A stretch of 64,000 nucleotides of DNA from Desertimonas sp963732335 (GTDB taxonomy: Bacteria > Actinomycetota > Acidimicrobiia > Acidimicrobiales > Ilumatobacteraceae). Positions 57,092 to 64,000 of the stretch are shown piece after piece. The position numbers and the translations under genes were made by a program. The notes beneath the pieces were generated by a model. The model worked only from the letters and a program-made list of their open reading frames with translations, was not told where the DNA came from and made no database searches. The stretch covers positions 1 to 64,000 of the forward strand of contig CAVSZO010000039.1 in the NCBI GenBank assembly GCA_963732335.1. Reading direction: 5' to 3'. How positions within the stretch are numbered: position 1 is the stretch's first letter; the number at the start of each line of letters is the position of its first letter.

Positions 57092-58735
57092 CTACTCGAC
57101 GATGACGACGATCTGATGGTGGCCGCTCGCACCGTCGGGGATCGGCTCGGCGCGCTCGCTGGTCTGCACGTTGCCGTCCTGGTCCGTCGCCCGCACCTTG
57201 ATCGAATGCCGGCCGGGCGTGGCGTCCCAGCGGTACACCCATTGCCGCCACGTGTCGATGGTGTCCTCGTCGGCGAGCTCCGCTTGTTGCCAGTCGCCGT
57301 CATCGATCGAGATCTCGACAGCCGCGACACCGACCTGCTGGGCCCAGGCGACGCCGGCAACGGCCACGCCGCCGGCAGGGACCCGCGCCAGACCCTTGGG
57401 CACGTCGATCCGGCTCTGCAGCTTGATCGGCGCCTTCTCGGCCCAGCCGCGCTGCTCCCAGTAGTGCTCGAAGTCGGCGAAACGGGTGAGCTCGATCTCC
57501 GTCAGCCACTTCGTCGCCGAGACGTAGCCGTACAGGCCGGGGACGACGAGACGAGCGGGGAAGCCGTGTTCGAGAGGCAGCGGCTCACCGTTCATCGCTA
57601 CTGCGATCATCGCGTCGCGTCCGTCGAGGGCGTTCTCCAACGGGAACCCGCACTCGTAGCCGTCGACGGAACGGCCGACGACCATGTCGGCGCCGTCGCG
57701 CGGCCCAGCTTCGCGGAGCAGTTCGTCGAGGCGGGCACCGATCCAACGGGCGTTGCCTATGTAGTGGCCGCCGACGTTGTTCGACACGCACGTCAGTGTG
57801 ACGTCGCGCTCGATCATCGGCCGGTTGAGGAGGTCCTGCCAGGTGAGCACGACCTCGTTGTCGACGAGTCCCTTGACCGTGAGGGTGTAGCCGCTCGTCG
57901 ACAGCTGGGGCACCTCGAGCGCGGTGTCGATGCGGTAGAAGTCATCATTCGGGGTGATGAACGGTGGCATCTCCGCGACGTCCACCTCCACTCCTGCGGG
58001 TAGCGCCGCGAGCGGCTCCTCGGCAGTGGGCACGCTGACGTTCTTGCGCGACTTGGCAGCGCTGAAGCGGGTGCGGGCGATCGCCCGACCGCTCACTCCG
58101 ATGACGGCGGCGGCGGCGCCGAAGGCGCCGAGCACTCGGGCAGCATCGCCGAGGAACCCGCGACGACTCGCCGGCCCGGACGCGGACAAGGCCCCTTCTG
58201 GGTGCGCTTCGTCGTCGGCGGTGTTCGCCGGCGCCCAGGCGGCGGCCGGTTCATCGGTCGCCGTGGGCGCCGCGAGGCGGCGGCTGATGAACCGCAACGA
58301 TGCCGCCCCCGCCGCGGCGCCCACGAGTGTCGGGACGATCGCGCCCAGCGAGCTGTTCGCCCGGCCGAGCGCCGCCCACGTACCAATGATCGCGAACAGG
58401 CCAACCATCAGGCTGCCGACGAGCAGGCTCTTGCGGATGGCGACGACCCCCATCACGAAGGCGTAGACCGTGAGCAGCGCACCGATGCCGACGAGCAACG
58501 CCAACTTGTCGTTCGTGCCGAACCAGTCGATCGCCTGCTCCTTGAGCGTCGGATACTCGGCGAGGATGTCGATCATCCGGTCGCCGACGTCGAGCACAGG
58601 CGATCGCCAGGACCGGCGCAGCGCCGTCAGCGCTTCGGCGACGGCGAGGGCGACGACGGCGACGACGATGCCGGCGTAACCGGCGATCGCAGTCGGACTC
58701 ACCAAGGCGGACAGCCAACGATTCAAGCGGTTCAC
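57092..58735 (-). CDS. membrane-bound molybdopterin oxidoreductase, sulfite-oxidase-like
   Basis: 547 residues, intact. Four to five N-terminal helices (1-150) anchor the protein. A linker with 'SRRGFLGDAARVLGAFGAAAAVIGV' follows, resembling a twin-Arg or second anchor segment. The SUOX-type molybdopterin domain has the molybdenum Cys in 'ERDVTLTCVSNNVGGHYIGNARW'. Further segments are 'GYECGFPLENALDGRDAMIAVAMNGEPLPLEHGFPARLVVPGLYGY' and the dimerisation domain 'VYRWDATPGRHSIKVRATDQDG'. Substrate unknown. It lies near sigK-FAS1, as in several actinobacteria. Confidence 0.9.
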   Translation of the reverse strand: MNRLNRWLSALVSPTAIAGYAGIVVAVVALAVAEALTALRRSWRSPVLDVGDRMIDILAEYPTLKEQAIDWFGTNDKLALLVGIGALLTVYAFVMGVVAIRKSLLVGSLMVGLFAIIGTWAALGRANSSLGAIVPTLVGAAAGAASLRFISRRLAAPTATDEPAAAWAPANTADDEAHPEGALSASGPASRRGFLGDAARVLGAFGAAAAVIGVSGRAIARTRFSAAKSRKNVSVPTAEEPLAALPAGVEVDVAEMPPFITPNDDFYRIDTALEVPQLSTSGYTLTVKGLVDNEVVLTWQDLLNRPMIERDVTLTCVSNNVGGHYIGNARWIGARLDELLREAGPRDGADMVVGRSVDGYECGFPLENALDGRDAMIAVAMNGEPLPLEHGFPARLVVPGLYGYVSATKWLTEIELTRFADFEHYWEQRGWAEKAPIKLQSRIDVPKGLARVPAGGVAVAGVAWAQQVGVAAVEISIDDGDWQQAELADEDTIDTWRQWVYRWDATPGRHSIKVRATDQDGNVQTSERAEPIPDGASGHHQIVVIVE

Positions 58736-58780
58736 GACAATGGTTCGTAACCAGCGACGGTGCGGATTGTGTGACGTCCG

Positions 58781-59353
58781 TCAGTCCTGCGCCGGGAAGT
58801 TCTCGAAGTAGCGGCTGGGTGTCGGCCCGCGTTGGCCGTGGTACTTCGACCCGTGGGCGCCTTTGCCGTACGGCCGTTCGGCCGGCGTGGTCATCTGCAT
58901 GAAGCTCAACTGCCCGATGCGCATTCCCGGATAGATGGTGATCGGCAGGCTGGCGACGTTGGCCAGTTCGAGCGTGATGTTGCCGTCCCAACCGGGGTCG
59001 ACGAATCCGGCAGTGCTGTGGATCAGCAGCCCGAGGCGTCCGAGCGAGCTCTTCCCGTCGATGCGGGCGACGAGATCGTCTGGCACGGTGACCCGCTCGA
59101 GCGTCGAGCCGAGCACGAACTCGCCCGGGTGGAGCATGAACACTCCGTCGGCCGGGATCTCGACGAGTTCGGCAAGACCGCTCATGTCCTGCTTGACGTC
59201 GATCACCCCGGCGGTGTGGTTGCGGAACACGCGGAACAACGAATCGACCCGTACATCGATCGACGACGGTTGGATCGCCGTTTCGTCGAAGGGGTCGATC
59301 CCGATCTGCCCAACGGCGATCGCTTTGCGCAGATCGACGTCGGAGAGGATCAC
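58781..59353 (-). CDS. dcd: dCTP deaminase
   Basis: Deaminates dCTP, and in the mycobacterial bifunctional type also yields dUMP. 190 residues, intact. Motifs are 'ARIDGKSSLGRLGLLIHSTAGFVDPGWDGNITLEL', with the catalytic Glu and nucleotide-binding Ser/Arg, and 'GSKYHGQRGPTPSRYFENF'. The sequence is close to the actinobacterial bifunctional enzymes. GTG 59353 follows TAACCT by 7 bases. Confidence 0.94.
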   Translation of the reverse strand: MILSDVDLRKAIAVGQIGIDPFDETAIQPSSIDVRVDSLFRVFRNHTAGVIDVKQDMSGLAELVEIPADGVFMLHPGEFVLGSTLERVTVPDDLVARIDGKSSLGRLGLLIHSTAGFVDPGWDGNITLELANVASLPITIYPGMRIGQLSFMQMTTPAERPYGKGAHGSKYHGQRGPTPSRYFENFPAQD

Positions 59354-59360
59354 CGCGCGC

Positions 59361-59366
59361 AGGTTA
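59361..59366 (-). promoter_or_regulatory. -10 box of a probable leaderless promoter (dcd)
   Basis: Reverse-strand TAACCT is followed by exactly 7 bases and the GTG at 59353. Confidence 0.5.
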
Positions 59367-59487
59367 CTGGCGACCCGAGATCCGAGTACTCCGGCACCGA
59401 CACCGTCGCGATCGGCGATGAGTTTGCGGCGGCCAACTCGTCAGAGCCCGGTAGCGCAACAATGCGTCACCGATCAAAGGAGCACAC

Positions 59488-60180
59488 GTGGCTGGATTGA
59501 CGCCCGCTGCCGATTTGGCAGCGACGAATCCCACTCGTCACCCCAACGAGTCCGACGAGTACCGGCGTGCTCGGCAGGACCTGCTCGTCGAGGAGATCGA
59601 GCTGCGCCGGCAAGCCGAGCGTGTCGCGGCGCTTCGACGCAACCTGCCTCCGGGTGGCGAGGTCTCACGGGACTACCACTTCGTGGCCGAAGATGGCACC
59701 GACGTGACGTTGACGGACCTGTTCGGTGCGCACGACACGTTGATCGTCTACAGCTACATGTTCGGCCCGCAGCGCGAGGCGCCGTGCCCAATGTGCACGT
59801 CCTTGATGGGCGGTCTGGACCACAAGATCGCCGACATCCGTCAGCGCGTCTCCATCGCCTTCACCGCCCGTTCGCCGATCGAGCGACTCATCGACGCGAA
59901 GAAGGCCCGTGGATGGGTCGACCTGCCGGTGTTCAGCGACCAGACCGGTGACTACACCAGGGACTACGTCTCGGCAGACGACGCCGACATGCCCGCCTAC
60001 AACGTGTTCACCCGGCGAGACGGCGTGATCCGCCATTTCTGGAGTGATGAGATCGGCGGTGACATGGCCGACCCCGGCCAGGACCCACGCGGCGCGGTCG
60101 AGATGGACCCGTTGTGGCTTCTTCTCGACACTGTCCCCAGCGGCCGTGGAGCCGATTGGTATCCCCAACTGACGTATTAG
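59488..60180 (+). CDS. DUF899 thioredoxin-like protein
   Basis: 230 residues, intact. DUF899 signatures are 'RRNLPPGGEVSRDYHFVAEDG', 'LFGAHDTLIVYSYMFGPQREAPCPMCTSLMGGLD' with a CxxC pair, and 'WSDEIGGDMADPGQDPRGAVEMDPLWLLLD'. A cytosolic thioredoxin-fold protein of unknown substrate. GTG 59488 has AAAGGAG 6 bases upstream, so unlike its neighbours it uses a normal ribosome site. It converges on aroQ. Confidence 0.88.
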   Translation: MAGLTPAADLAATNPTRHPNESDEYRRARQDLLVEEIELRRQAERVAALRRNLPPGGEVSRDYHFVAEDGTDVTLTDLFGAHDTLIVYSYMFGPQREAPCPMCTSLMGGLDHKIADIRQRVSIAFTARSPIERLIDAKKARGWVDLPVFSDQTGDYTRDYVSADDADMPAYNVFTRRDGVIRHFWSDEIGGDMADPGQDPRGAVEMDPLWLLLDTVPSGRGADWYPQLTY

Positions 60181-60198
60181 AGGCGGCGTGCAAGCGGT

Positions 60199-60637
60199 CT
60201 ACCCGAGAGATCGCACCAACGCATCGAGGGCGACGAAGTAGCTGTGGCGGCCGAAGCCGGCGACGACGCCGAGGCAGACTGGTGCCAGCACGGACGTGTG
60301 GCGGAACGACTCTCGCGCGTGGATGTTGGACAGATGCGTCTCGATGACAGGGAGCCCCGTACGCGGTGATCGCGTCGCGGAGAGCGATGCTGTAGTGACT
60401 GAACGCTCCAGGGTTGAAGATCACCCCGTCGACCTGGCCGCGTGCGTCGTGCAACCTTCCGATCAGCTCCCCTTCGGTGTTCGACTGGAAGTCGACGATC
60501 TCGACATCGGACTTGGCGGCGTGAACCCTCAGGTCGGACAGAATCTCCTCCAGGGTGTCCTTGCCGTAGATCTCTGGCTCGCGCGTTCCGAGCAGGTTGA
60601 GGTTCGGTCCGTTGAGGACGAGCACGGTTCGCGACAT
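60199..60637 (-). CDS. aroQ: 3-dehydroquinate dehydratase, type II (one frameshift)
   Basis: Converts 3-dehydroquinate to 3-dehydroshikimate. About 145 residues. 'VLVLNGPNLNLLGTREPEIYG' with the catalytic Arg and Tyr loop, 'DGVIFNPGAFSHYSIALRDAI', 'PVIETHLSNIHARESFRH', and 'CLGVVAGFGRHSYFVALDAL' are present. One frame change near 60350, explained by one extra G (GGGG for GGG) after 'AITAYG'. It is divergent from the fused aroKB gene, with starts 28 bases apart. Confidence 0.93.
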
Positions 60638-60665
60638 GGCGTAGTCCTAGCCTGGGCTCCCAACG

Positions 60666-62264
60666 ATGACCCAGTCGGAATCCCCCAACATCGTGCTCAC
60701 CGGCTTCATGGGCACCGGCAAGACGACGGTCGGTCGCCTGCTCGCCGAACAACTCGGCTACGAATTTGTCGACACCGACCAGCTGATCGAGGAACGCCAC
60801 GGCAAGATCGCCGAGATCTTTCGATTGCGCGGTGAGCAAGCCTTTCGACAGATCGAGCGCGAACTCGCTGCTGAGCTGGCCGCACGTGATCGACTGGTGA
60901 TCTCGACCGGCGGTCGCTTGATGCTCGATCCGCACAACGTGGCCAGCCTGAGTCGCAACGGACGGGTCTTCTGTCTGGTGGCCACCCCAGACGAGATCTT
61001 CGACCGAGTCACCAAGGATGAGTCGGGCGTCGAGCGGCCGCTGTTGTCGGTTGCGGACCCTCGACAGCGGATTGTGGAGCTGCTCGCCGAGCGAAGCCCG
61101 GCATATCGTCGCTTCGCCCAACTGACCACCGACACGGTCAGCGCCGAGACGGTTGCCGCCGACTTGGCGGTGCTGGCGGGTTCGGACCCCCTTCGATTTG
61201 CGATCGACAACCCCAGCGGCCGCTACGAGTTCGCGGTTGGGGCGGCCGTGTTGCCCTTCGTTCGACAGCTCGCCCGCATCGAAGGTCCCGTGGTCGTGGT
61301 GACGAACACATCGGTCGGCGAGCTCTATCTCGCCAGTCTTGGCGACGTCGACCTCATCGTCACGCTGCCGAACGGAGACGGCCCCGAGAACAACCTCGCC
61401 GCGGTCCAGCACGTGTACGACGCGTTGCTCGACGCCAACATCGATCGTTCGGCCACGATCGTTTCACTCGGTGACTCGATCGTCGGCGACGTGGCCGGCT
61501 TCGCCGCGGCGACGTACCTTCATGGGCTGGACCTCGTGCGCTGTCCGACGGACCTGACCGCCATGATCGACACGAACATCGACGGCAAGGTCGGCCTCGA
61601 TGCTCCACAAGGAAAGAACGTGATCGGCCTGTACAAACAGCCGCGTTCCGTCGTCGCCGACGTGGCGACCTTGCAGACGCTCAGTCGGCGACAGTTCGCA
61701 TCCGGAATGGCCGAGGTGGTGAAGCACGCACTGATCGCCGGGGCCGACCTGCTCGCCCAGCTCGAAGGTGGAGACTGGCGCGGTCGGAGCCATCAAGAGC
61801 CTGGTGCGCTCGGTCGGCTGCAGGCGCTCGTCGCCCAGGCGATCCAGGTGAGGATCGCGATCATCCAGGATGATCCGTTCGAGGAATCGCGGCGGGCGGT
61901 CCTCGACCTCGGCCACACGTTCGCCGACGCGTTCGAGCAGGTGAGTAGTGGTGAGTTGCTGACGCACGGCGAGGCTGTCGGCGTCGGACTGGTTGCCGCG
62001 TCTCGGTTGTCGGAACGGGTGGGTCTGGCGGCGCCCGGTGTGGCCGACCGCGTCGAGTCGCTCGTTGGTGAAGTCGGACTGGCGACGTCGTTGCCCGGGG
62101 CGATGCCCATCGACGAGATCATCGAAGCAATGCACCGCGACAAGAAGCGCCGGGGCGGGACGCTCCGACTTGTCCTATTACGCGACGTCGGCGACCCCGT
62201 CGTCACGGAGGTCGTCCCGACCACCGCCATCTCCGACATCCTCACCGGCATGCAATCGGGGTGA
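60666..62264 (+). CDS. aroKB: fused shikimate kinase / 3-dehydroquinate synthase-like protein
   Basis: 532 residues, intact. Residues 1-175: shikimate kinase with Walker A 'GFMGTGKTTVGRLL', 'DTDQLIEE' and 'RLRGEQAFRQIERE'; the substrate GGG motif reads 'STGGRLM'. Residues 180-532: dehydroquinate synthase fold with 'CPTDLTAMIDTNIDGKVGLDAPQGKNVIG', 'GMAEVVKHALI' (metal Glu), 'LDLGHTFADAFE' and 'THGEAVGVGLVAASRL' (metal His). Several usual DHQS residues differ: GGGVVGD is GDSIVGD, GGKT-VN is DGKV-LD, LN-GHTFGH is LD-GHTFAD. It may be a divergent DHQS or another sugar-phosphate cyclase. It is divergent from aroQ, which supports shikimate synthesis. Confidence 0.82.
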   Translation: MTQSESPNIVLTGFMGTGKTTVGRLLAEQLGYEFVDTDQLIEERHGKIAEIFRLRGEQAFRQIERELAAELAARDRLVISTGGRLMLDPHNVASLSRNGRVFCLVATPDEIFDRVTKDESGVERPLLSVADPRQRIVELLAERSPAYRRFAQLTTDTVSAETVAADLAVLAGSDPLRFAIDNPSGRYEFAVGAAVLPFVRQLARIEGPVVVVTNTSVGELYLASLGDVDLIVTLPNGDGPENNLAAVQHVYDALLDANIDRSATIVSLGDSIVGDVAGFAAATYLHGLDLVRCPTDLTAMIDTNIDGKVGLDAPQGKNVIGLYKQPRSVVADVATLQTLSRRQFASGMAEVVKHALIAGADLLAQLEGGDWRGRSHQEPGALGRLQALVAQAIQVRIAIIQDDPFEESRRAVLDLGHTFADAFEQVSSGELLTHGEAVGVGLVAASRLSERVGLAAPGVADRVESLVGEVGLATSLPGAMPIDEIIEAMHRDKKRRGGTLRLVLLRDVGDPVVTEVVPTTAISDILTGMQSG

Positions 62265-62283
62265 CCCAGTGAGCTCGCCCGTG

Positions 62284-62856
62284 TCAACAGTGGTCGGCGT
62301 CAGCCACGAACGCGACGATGGCGTCGGCCGCCTCCTCGACAGTGACCGTCGAGACGTCAACGACGAGTGAGGCGAGAGGCAGCACCAGTGGCTCGCGAAC
62401 CTTCAACTGCTCCTCGAACAGCCTGGCCGGGTCGCCGCGATCGAGCAGAGGTCGGTGGGACTTCTGGACTGCGGCGTTCACCAGGTAGTCGACCGGCGCG
62501 CTCAGCCAGATCACCAGGTGCGCTGTCAGCGCTTCGCGAACGACGGCTGATTCGCAGACCGACGATGCCGGCCCAATCACCGCGGGCTGTGCGGCGTTCA
62601 ACGCGGCGATCGCAAGTTCGGCTTCCAACGCGTGGAGAGCGTCGAGTCCGTACTCATCGCTGATCTCGGCAGCAGTGTGCCCGTCGGTCCGTTCCGCCAG
62701 CTGTTCATCACCGTCGATCAGCGGCAGGCCGAGGCGCTCGGCGACCACCCTGCCAATCGAGGTCTTGCCCGCACCCATCAGACCGAGCAGAACGACGTGA
62801 CGGTGCACTCGCCGCCGAACCGTAACGGTTCCGACGCCAGTACTACGCATCCGCAA
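62284..62856 (-). CDS. shikimate kinase-like protein
   Basis: 190 residues, intact. P-loop 'LGLMGAGKTSIGRVVAERLGLPLIDGDEQLAE' and the lid 'SHRPLLDRGDPARLF' belong to the shikimate kinase fold. The usual GGG shikimate-binding motif is replaced by 'VIGPASSVCES', and the Arg of the F-R-x-x-E segment is His ('LDALHALEAE'). A second kinase beside the AroK domain of the fusion, it may phosphorylate another small molecule. Convergent with aroKB, 19 bases apart. Confidence 0.8.
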   Translation of the reverse strand: MRMRSTGVGTVTVRRRVHRHVVLLGLMGAGKTSIGRVVAERLGLPLIDGDEQLAERTDGHTAAEISDEYGLDALHALEAELAIAALNAAQPAVIGPASSVCESAVVREALTAHLVIWLSAPVDYLVNAAVQKSHRPLLDRGDPARLFEEQLKVREPLVLPLASLVVDVSTVTVEEAADAIVAFVADADHC

Positions 62857-62876
62857 CGGATGTCAGCAGCAACGAC

Positions 62877-63755
62877 TCAGACGGTGGCGGGCGGTGGGAG
62901 CGCCGCGGAAACGTCTGCGAGGACCTCGAGGTGCCGCTCCACCTGGCCGAGCCCGGCATTCATCGTGTTGATCGAGACGTGGGTTGCGCCGGCGTCACGC
63001 CAGCGCCCGACATGGTCGACGAGCTTGGCGACACCATCGTCGGACCAGCTCACCCGCCCCTCCATGCCCAACGTGGCCGGGTCGCGTCCCGCCTCGATGG
63101 CGGCCTCGGCGACGATCGCGGAGGCTTCGTCGAGCCTCGGCCCGGGCGGCACCTGGGGAAACCAGCCGTCGGCAAGCCGGCCGACGCGCCGGTAGGCGGG
63201 CGGCGACTGGCCGCCGATCCAGATCGGGATCGGACGCTGTCGCGGCAGCGGCGCAAGGCCGGCGGCGGTGATGCGATCGAACTCGCCGACATGGGTCACC
63301 ACCCGCTCGGTCAGAAGCCGACGCAGCAACGGGATCTGCTCCGACATCCGCCGGCCACGGTCGCCGAACGGCGCACCGAGCGCCTCGTACTCGACAGCGT
63401 TCCAACCCAGCCCGACGCCCAGCCGGAACCGCCCCTGCGTCAGCAGATCGACCTCGGCGGCCTGCTTGGCGACGAGCGCTGTCTGGCGCTGAGGCAGGAT
63501 GATTACACCAGTGACGAGCTCCAGCGCCGTGCACGCCGCGAGGTAGCCGAAAACCACGAACGGCTCGTGGAACGTCGTGGAAACGTCGTAGGGGCCAGCC
63601 CACGGAGCATGGGCTTCAGGGTCGGCGCCAAGCACATGGTCGTAGGCGAGGAGGTGGGCGAACCCGAGCTCCTCCACGCCGCGCCCATACCGCCGCACGT
63701 CGGCAACCGCAGCACCAATCTCCGTCTGTGGGAACACGACCCCGATCTGCACCAC
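62877..63755 (-). CDS. LLM class F420-dependent oxidoreductase
   Basis: 292 residues, intact. TIM-barrel family with 'IGVVFPQTEIGAAVADVRRYGRGVEELGFAHLLAYDHVL', 'LVTGVIILPQRQTALVAKQAAEVDLLTQGRFRLGVGLGWNAVEYEALG' and 'PIPIWIGGQSPPAYRRVGRLADGWFP'. These are typical of actinobacterial F420-dependent enzymes; substrate unknown. GTG 63755 (or 63752). Only distantly like the oxidoreductase at 2.4 kb. Confidence 0.9.
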   Translation of the reverse strand: MVQIGVVFPQTEIGAAVADVRRYGRGVEELGFAHLLAYDHVLGADPEAHAPWAGPYDVSTTFHEPFVVFGYLAACTALELVTGVIILPQRQTALVAKQAAEVDLLTQGRFRLGVGLGWNAVEYEALGAPFGDRGRRMSEQIPLLRRLLTERVVTHVGEFDRITAAGLAPLPRQRPIPIWIGGQSPPAYRRVGRLADGWFPQVPPGPRLDEASAIVAEAAIEAGRDPATLGMEGRVSWSDDGVAKLVDHVGRWRDAGATHVSINTMNAGLGQVERHLEVLADVSAALPPPATV

Positions 63756-63856
63756 GACGTTCTAGCCCGCCGATGAGGGTGCTCGCGGTCACCGCTGGGC
63801 GAGCGCTTACCCGTCTGATCGGTCGCGACCCGCGATCTGGGTGTGATTCGCGTCAA

Positions 63857-64000
63857 TCAAGCATCTGGGCGTGGTCGTTCCCGGCTTCCGGGAACGTTGA
63901 CCCCCAGATGCGGGGTGAGAAGCGCCCGCGTGCGGTACTCATAGAGTCCGTCGAAGAGCGGCCCGGTGAGGGTGAGGAGGTCCTCGTCCGTGCGCACCAT
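63857..64000 (-). CDS. C-terminal part of an unrecognised gene, open at the window edge
   Basis: Reading from 64000 the frame gives 47 residues ('VRTDEDLLTLTGPLFDGLYE', then 'LLTPHLGVNVPGSRERPRPDA') ending at TGA 63859-63857. Third codon positions are almost all G or C, so it is probably coding. An ATG happens to fall at the edge, so it could be a complete small gene or a fragment. The last 17 or so codons coincide with a nested inverted repeat. No family is recognised. Confidence 0.5.
   Translation of the reverse strand: MVRTDEDLLTLTGPLFDGLYEYRTRALLTPHLGVNVPGSRERPRPDA
63861..63911. repeat. nested inverted repeat (two 9-bp stems)
   Basis: Outer stem GCATCTGGG (63861-63869) and CCCAGATGC (63903-63911). 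Inner stem CGTTCCCGG (63876-63884) and CCGGGAACG (63888-63896) with a 3-base loop. It covers the end of the truncated gene and would form a strong hairpin, perhaps its terminator. Confidence 0.6.

Overview
This is a high-GC (roughly two-thirds G+C), gene-dense actinobacterial chromosome segment. Several features fit class Acidimicrobiia (Ilumatobacter-like) better than mycobacteria or streptomycetes. These are two F420-type luciferase-like oxidoreductases, dnaK-grpE-dnaJ-hspR with the MerR-type HspR last, a SigK/RskA pair, a membrane EtfD, a tRNA Glu-Asp-Phe cluster, frequent GTG starts, 4-bp start/stop overlaps, and many starts with a TANNNT box 5-8 bases upstream (leaderless style). The lineage is inference. 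No stretch longer than about 300 bases lacks a gene.

Layout. 1-243: tRNA Phe (partial), Asp and Glu. 397-3340: DUF1697, thioesterase, pyrE, F420 oxidoreductase. 3436-5811: a small basic protein followed by an IS1634-family element with a 5-bp target duplication at its stop codon. 5878-13147: purA-purB, a HisD-family dehydrogenase, DUF4188, and clpB with an HspR-like operator. 13173-18647: a Ugp-type ABC importer operon ending in a PHP phosphoesterase. 18756-30511: PPK2, then a sugar locus with a Gfo/Idh oxidoreductase, GH31 glycosidase, two TIM-barrel isomerases, an MDR dehydrogenase and a GntR regulator fused to a solute-binding domain, divergent from a second importer (SBP plus two permeases, no ATPase). 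30520-36394: DUF427, the HspR/DnaK chaperone operon, DUF1028. 36407-38552: an ECF sigma/anti-sigma pair, a cytochrome c and a small membrane protein. 38677-42704: cdd, cysDNC, gpmA. 42721-48447: the phenylacetyl-CoA epoxidase operon paaABCDE with a MaoC hydratase, a divergent PaaG-like isomerase and a TetR regulator at a palindromic operator. 48528-54357: a secreted repeat protein, a GH2 beta-mannosidase, a cNMP-binding protein, EtfD. 54377-58735: RskA, SigK, a two-domain fasciclin protein and a SUOX-like molybdopterin enzyme. 58781-64000: dcd, DUF899, aroQ, a fused shikimate kinase/dehydroquinate-synthase-like protein, a second shikimate-kinase-like gene, an F420 oxidoreductase and a truncated gene.

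About 25 genes, including housekeeping genes such as pyrE, purA, clpB, dnaK, grpE and aroQ, change reading frame once or several times while protein similarity stays strong across the break. Many sites look like one extra base in a G/C run. The tRNA-Glu also carries apparent indels. I read these as uncorrected sequencing or assembly indels, not decay, and annotate each as one gene.

The most unusual system is the 19.5-30.5 kb sugar locus, where an importer's solute-binding domain seems to have been reused as the ligand sensor of the regulator that controls both importer and catabolic operon.
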